Assembly (NCBI GenBank): GCA_937894465.1
Contig: CALCRE010000186.1
Location: forward strand, 1-17,519
Length of the DNA: 17,519 nt
From: an uncultured Clostridia bacterium
Lineage (GTDB): Bacteria; Bacillota; Clostridia; JAAYHZ01
Reading direction: 5' to 3'
Shown here: in pieces, positions 14,340 through 17,519 of the stretch
How positions within the stretch are numbered: the first letter of the stretch is position 1
Layout: each line of letters starts with the position of its first letter
Notes under the pieces: model-generated
What the model was told of the DNA's origin: nothing
Seen by the model: only the letters and a program-made list of their open reading frames with translations
Database searches by the model: none
Made by a program: the position numbers and the translations under genes

Positions 14340-15272
14340 TTATTTGATGCGTAGCACCTTTTTTCTGTATTGCAACGGGCTGAGCCCCGTTTGTTGCTTG
14401 AATAGACGATTGAAATAATTAATGTTGTTGAACCCCACCGAAAAACATATGTCGTACACACTGTCCGTGTAATTCTTGATCAACAGCTCCGAAGCCTTTT
14501 TGATCCTTAAATAATTCACATATTCAGTAAATGTTTTATTCGTCAGGTTTTTGAACAAATATCTGAAATAGGATCCGGACACCATGGCAATTTTCGCAGC
14601 ATCCTCCGCTTTGATGTCAAATAAATAATTCTTGTCGATATAATCCCTTGCTGCTATGAGATTTTCCTTGTGTCTATCCAACAAGACATTATGATCTTGT
14701 ATTTCGGCATCACTTTTTTTGTATTCTCTGGACAAGAGGATCAAAATCTTTAACAGCAAGGATTTGAACATCAATTCGAAATCATCGTCCATACCTCTGT
14801 ATTCGGTGATCATTTCATTTAAAATACTCTCAACGTCGTCTCTGACCTTTCCGCTGAGATTCAACCGGGGTTTGATCTTGTTTTCACTGACCAGGAAAGG
14901 TTCCAAATAGGCAAAATCAAAGAAAGTGTCACTGGTTTCCTCCGGTGAAAACTTCTCATTGATGTATTGCGGCATAAATTCCAACTCGATAATTTCGGAC
15001 TCTTCGTCTTGCACATCTGCAAACCGATGAGGAACATAGGGCGGTATGACGAAAATATCCCCTTGAACCAACTCGAAGTAGTTGTCGTTAATATAATGCC
15101 TGACGCGACCCTTGGAGATGTATTCAATCTGGACATACTCATGCCTGTGTAAATTCTTCCTGAATCGTTTTGCAGATATGATATCAATATGAAACGGGAG
15201 ATCGTACAAATTGTCCAGCTTCCTCAACTCAATATCTTGATATTCCTTTTTATTCAAAGACGAATAATCCAA
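14340..15272 (-). CDS. AraC-family transcriptional regulator, copy B
   Basis: This is a 310-residue paralogue of the regulator at 12462-13394, about 81% identical over its full length without gaps. The cupin histidines (HRHEYVQIEY) and the C-terminal AraC double helix-turn-helix (VYDICFSVGFNNINYFNRLFKQ, GLSPLQYRK) are kept. Differences are densest at residues 22-36 of the sensing domain, where 12 of 15 positions differ, so the two copies probably respond to different ligands or strengths of ligand. The start is TTG at 15272, with GGAAGG (15281-15286) 8 bases upstream, and no in-frame ATG lies near. It begins 27 bases after the pheT stop with no promoter visible in that gap, so it is probably read from the pheT transcript or from a promoter inside the pheT 3' end. 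Confidence 0.88.
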   Translation of the reverse strand: MDYSSLNKKEYQDIELRKLDNLYDLPFHIDIISAKRFRKNLHRHEYVQIEYISKGRVRHYINDNYFELVQGDIFVIPPYVPHRFADVQDEESEIIELEFMPQYINEKFSPEETSDTFFDFAYLEPFLVSENKIKPRLNLSGKVRDDVESILNEMITEYRGMDDDFELMFKSLLLKILILLSREYKKSDAEIQDHNVLLDRHKENLIAARDYIDKNYLFDIKAEDAAKIAMVSGSYFRYLFKNLTNKTFTEYVNYLRIKKASELLIKNYTDSVYDICFSVGFNNINYFNRLFKQQTGLSPLQYRKKVLRIK

Positions 15273-15299
15273 TTTTTTTACCTTCCTTTGCTCTGCTTT

Positions 15300-17519
15300 T
15301 TATTTTCTAAGCTGGGCATTCAATTCAGATTGCAAGGTTTCAAGAATGCGTTCCATTGCCTTTTGAATATCCGAATCCTGCAATGTGCGATCATCAGCAC
15401 GAAAGACAACTGAATATGCGACACTCTTTAAGCCTTCTCCCACTTGTTTACCTCTGAATATATCGAACAATCGCACTTCCTCAAGGTATTTACCCCCGTT
15501 AGCCTTAATAAGCTTTTCAATGTCCCCAACCGGTACATCTTCTTGGATGACCATAGCCAAATCCCTTGTTATGGCGGGGAATCTGGGTAAAGGTACATAT
15601 TTGCGATCCATTGACGACAGTTTGACAAGTTGTTCTGTGTCCATTATACCGCAAAGGGTTCCCTCCGGAACAAGGAAATTCTCACATACGGTAGGATGGA
15701 TTACACCGATGACACCCAGAGTCACGTCACCTTTTTTCACCTTGGCGGTACATCCGGGATGAAATTCGTTCAAACCGGTTTCCCGAATGAATTCGACATT
15801 TTGAATACCCAGTTCTTCTGTCAGTGTTTCCACAATTCCTTTCAGATGATAAAAATCATAAGCTTGCCCGTACAGCCCCATGATTAATTGCCCTTTTTGG
15901 TTGGATGCTTCCTCGTTATCGGCCTTTTCATATACACAAGCCATTTCATACAATGCACCTTCTAAAATAGAACGATTATAGTTTCTTGAAATAACCGAAA
16001 GCATATCCGGAGTCATAACCGTACGCATGACTTTAAAGTCTTCTCCTAAAGGATTCGTTATAATCACCGCATCTCTTCGAGGATCATTTTGATCCATTTC
16101 CATCTTGTCAAAAACGTTTTCCGATGTGAAAGAGTAGGTGTAAATTTCATTCAAACCACATGCTGCCATAATATTGGAAATGGTGTCCCTTATCTTTTGG
16201 GAGTAGGTTTTGCTTCCTCTTGTAACGGACTTACCTTCTAAAAGAGTGGATGTAATGTGGTTATATCCGTAAAAACGTGCAATTTCTTCAGCAATGTCAG
16301 CGGTTTCAACCACATCTTGTCTAAAAGAAGGAACATGGATGACCATTTTTTCAACATCCGTTTGAAGCTCCAGGCGATCTAAAATTTTCACCATAATCTC
16401 ATCTTGGATGTCAGTGCCCAACAACCGATTGATCTTCTCCGGTTCGAAAGGAACCGTCTTATTGCTTGCAGGTGAATAATCGGCATCCGCCCGGCCTTTC
16501 CTAACAACACCGGCACCTAACATCTCCACTAATTCAGCAGCCCGATCCAATGCATTTATGGTGTTTTTAGGATCCAGTCCTTTTTCAAATAAACCTGAGG
16601 ACTCAGTACGCATCCCTAATCGCTTTGCCGTCAAGCGGACGGATTTTCGATTAAAATTGGCAGACTCAAACAATATACGCGTAGTTTTATCCGTAATTTG
16701 GGTATAAGCACCTCCCATGACACCGGCTACTGCCAAAGCTTTTTCAGGATCCGCGATTAATAACATATCTTCATCCAAAGCGCGCTTTTCGTCATCCAAT
16801 GTTTCTATGGTTTCTCCTGACTTTGCCCTTCTTACCACAATGGTGCTGTCCTTGACCGTATCAAAGTCAAATGCATGCATGGGCTGACCGTATTCGAGCA
16901 TCACATAGTTAGTGATGTCCACTATATTATTAATCGGTCGGATTCCACACTCGGTCAAACGTTTGCGCATCCAAGCCGGAGAGGGTTCTATCTTGACATT
17001 TTCCACGATTCTAGCAGAATAGCGACAGCATAAATCAGTATCTTTAATTTGTATGGTAACTTGGCCATCAATAGCCGGACCTTCTTCTTTAACTACAGGT
17101 TTTGCATATCGAAAAGGTTTTTTCATGGTTGCAGCCGCTTCCCGAGAAAGTCCGATCACAGAATAGCAATCCTGACGGTTTGGGGTGATTTCAAACTCAA
17201 TGACATCCTCATCCAATCCTAAAACATCTTTGATATCACTTCCCGGTTTTACACTCTCTTGCAATATTAAGATACCCTCCGGATCGGCATAGGGAAACTC
17301 ATGATGATCCAAATCCAATTCATCCAGACTACACATCATTCCATTGGATTCCATCCCTCTTAATTTGCCTTTTTTAATTTTTACACCGCCGGGCAATTCC
17401 GATCCGTGTAAAGCCACAGGGACTGTGTCCCCTTCTTTAATATTATTCGCTCCGGTGACAATTTGGATTGTTTCATCTCCGATATCCACTTGGGTAACCA
17501 AAAGTTTATCAGCATCCGG
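15300..17519 (-). CDS. pheT: Phenylalanine-tRNA ligase beta subunit (N-terminus off window)
   Basis: This is the beta subunit of the heterotetrameric phenylalanyl-tRNA synthetase. It binds tRNA and edits mischarged Tyr-tRNAPhe. About 739 residues are visible; the frame stays open to the window edge (PDADKLLVTQVDIG), so roughly 45 N-terminal residues are missing against the usual 790-800. In order there are the rest of the EMAP-type tRNA-binding domain (GVKIKKGKLRGMESNGMMCS), the B3/B4 editing and B5 regions (INNIVDITNYVMLEYGQPMHAFD; SNKTVPFEPEKINRLLG), the catalytic-like core (NEIYTYSF, NPLGEDFKVMRTVM) and the C-terminal ferredoxin-fold anticodon-binding domain (LPRFPAITRDLAMVI to the end). 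pheS is expected just upstream. The next gene, an AraC regulator, starts 27 bases after the TAA on the same strand. Confidence 0.96.
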   Translation of the reverse strand, partial: PDADKLLVTQVDIGDETIQIVTGANNIKEGDTVPVALHGSELPGGVKIKKGKLRGMESNGMMCSLDELDLDHHEFPYADPEGILILQESVKPGSDIKDVLGLDEDVIEFEITPNRQDCYSVIGLSREAAATMKKPFRYAKPVVKEEGPAIDGQVTIQIKDTDLCCRYSARIVENVKIEPSPAWMRKRLTECGIRPINNIVDITNYVMLEYGQPMHAFDFDTVKDSTIVVRRAKSGETIETLDDEKRALDEDMLLIADPEKALAVAGVMGGAYTQITDKTTRILFESANFNRKSVRLTAKRLGMRTESSGLFEKGLDPKNTINALDRAAELVEMLGAGVVRKGRADADYSPASNKTVPFEPEKINRLLGTDIQDEIMVKILDRLELQTDVEKMVIHVPSFRQDVVETADIAEEIARFYGYNHITSTLLEGKSVTRGSKTYSQKIRDTISNIMAACGLNEIYTYSFTSENVFDKMEMDQNDPRRDAVIITNPLGEDFKVMRTVMTPDMLSVISRNYNRSILEGALYEMACVYEKADNEEASNQKGQLIMGLYGQAYDFYHLKGIVETLTEELGIQNVEFIRETGLNEFHPGCTAKVKKGDVTLGVIGVIHPTVCENFLVPEGTLCGIMDTEQLVKLSSMDRKYVPLPRFPAITRDLAMVIQEDVPVGDIEKLIKANGGKYLEEVRLFDIFRGKQVGEGLKSVAYSVVFRADDRTLQDSDIQKAMERILETLQSELNAQLRK

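Larger units (their letters stand above)
13441..15272 (-). repeat. Tandem duplication, unit B (araC-amidohydrolase)
   Basis: This is the second 1832-bp unit, direct repeat of 11563-13394. Upstream of both regulators the minus strand carries CAGAGCAAA and then AAGGAAGGTAAAAAA. In unit B (after pheT) they are nearly adjacent; in unit A about 20 extra bases separate them. These shared bases probably mark the edge of the duplicated segment. The adjacent pheT gene is not part of the repeat. Confidence 0.9.

Noticed and set aside
14861..15187. Leftward 108-codon open frame overlapping AraC copy B in another frame
   Set aside because: The AraC frame has the full domain set and a conserved paralogue; the equivalent overlapping frame is not conserved in copy A.
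11563..15272. Mobile element explanation for the duplicated module
   Set aside because: No transposase, integrase, inverted terminal repeats or target-site duplication is visible; a simple tandem duplication explains the direct repeats.

Overview
The window looks like a chromosomal segment of a low-to-moderate-GC Firmicute, most likely a member of the Clostridia. Three things support this: a Gram-positive type LexA with GAAC-N4-GTTY-like boxes, the gene order miaB / YlbF-family / mutS / mutL / miaA / hfq known from Bacillus and Clostridia, and strong AGGAGG-type ribosome binding sites. I cannot name the genus. No tRNA, rRNA, CRISPR array, insertion sequence or prophage gene is visible, and no stretch longer than about 240 bases lacks a gene.

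Region 1 (1-1057) is an SOS divergon. lexA reads rightward. The start of a small membrane-anchored protein, resembling the YneA/LysM-type division suppressors usually found next to lexA, reads leftward off the window edge. Each gene has a near-consensus promoter with a 17-bp spacer and its own LexA-box-like palindrome. A hairpin at 1007-1057 separates lexA from the convergent hfq.

Region 2 (1086-10264) is one long leftward transcription unit: pgi, miaB, a YlbF-family gene with a C-terminal cysteine cluster, mutS, mutL, miaA, hfq. It combines a glycolytic enzyme, both enzymes of the ms2i6A37 tRNA modification, methyl-independent mismatch repair (the MutL carries the endonuclease motif) and the RNA chaperone Hfq. 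pgi and miaB abut with no spacer (TAA then GTG). A promoter candidate lies in front of pgi. A small nitroreductase-family gene (10295-10804) sits just upstream on the same strand.

Region 3 (10853-17519) is a second leftward unit that starts outside the window: pheT (N-terminus cut by the edge), then an AraC-family regulator plus an amidohydrolase_2-family enzyme, then a second copy of the same pair, then a HAD phosphatase/phosphomutase-like gene, ending in a strong hairpin terminator. The two regulator-enzyme pairs are a gap-free tandem duplication with a constant offset of 1878 bp. The enzyme copies are about 94% identical (17 differences in 291 residues). The regulator copies are only about 81% identical (60 differences in 310), with the changes most clustered in the N-terminal sensing domain. 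A 205-bp stretch of the enzyme genes differs at a single base, which suggests gene conversion. The substrate of these enzymes is unknown. This duplicated regulator-enzyme module behind pheT is the part of the window most worth following up.
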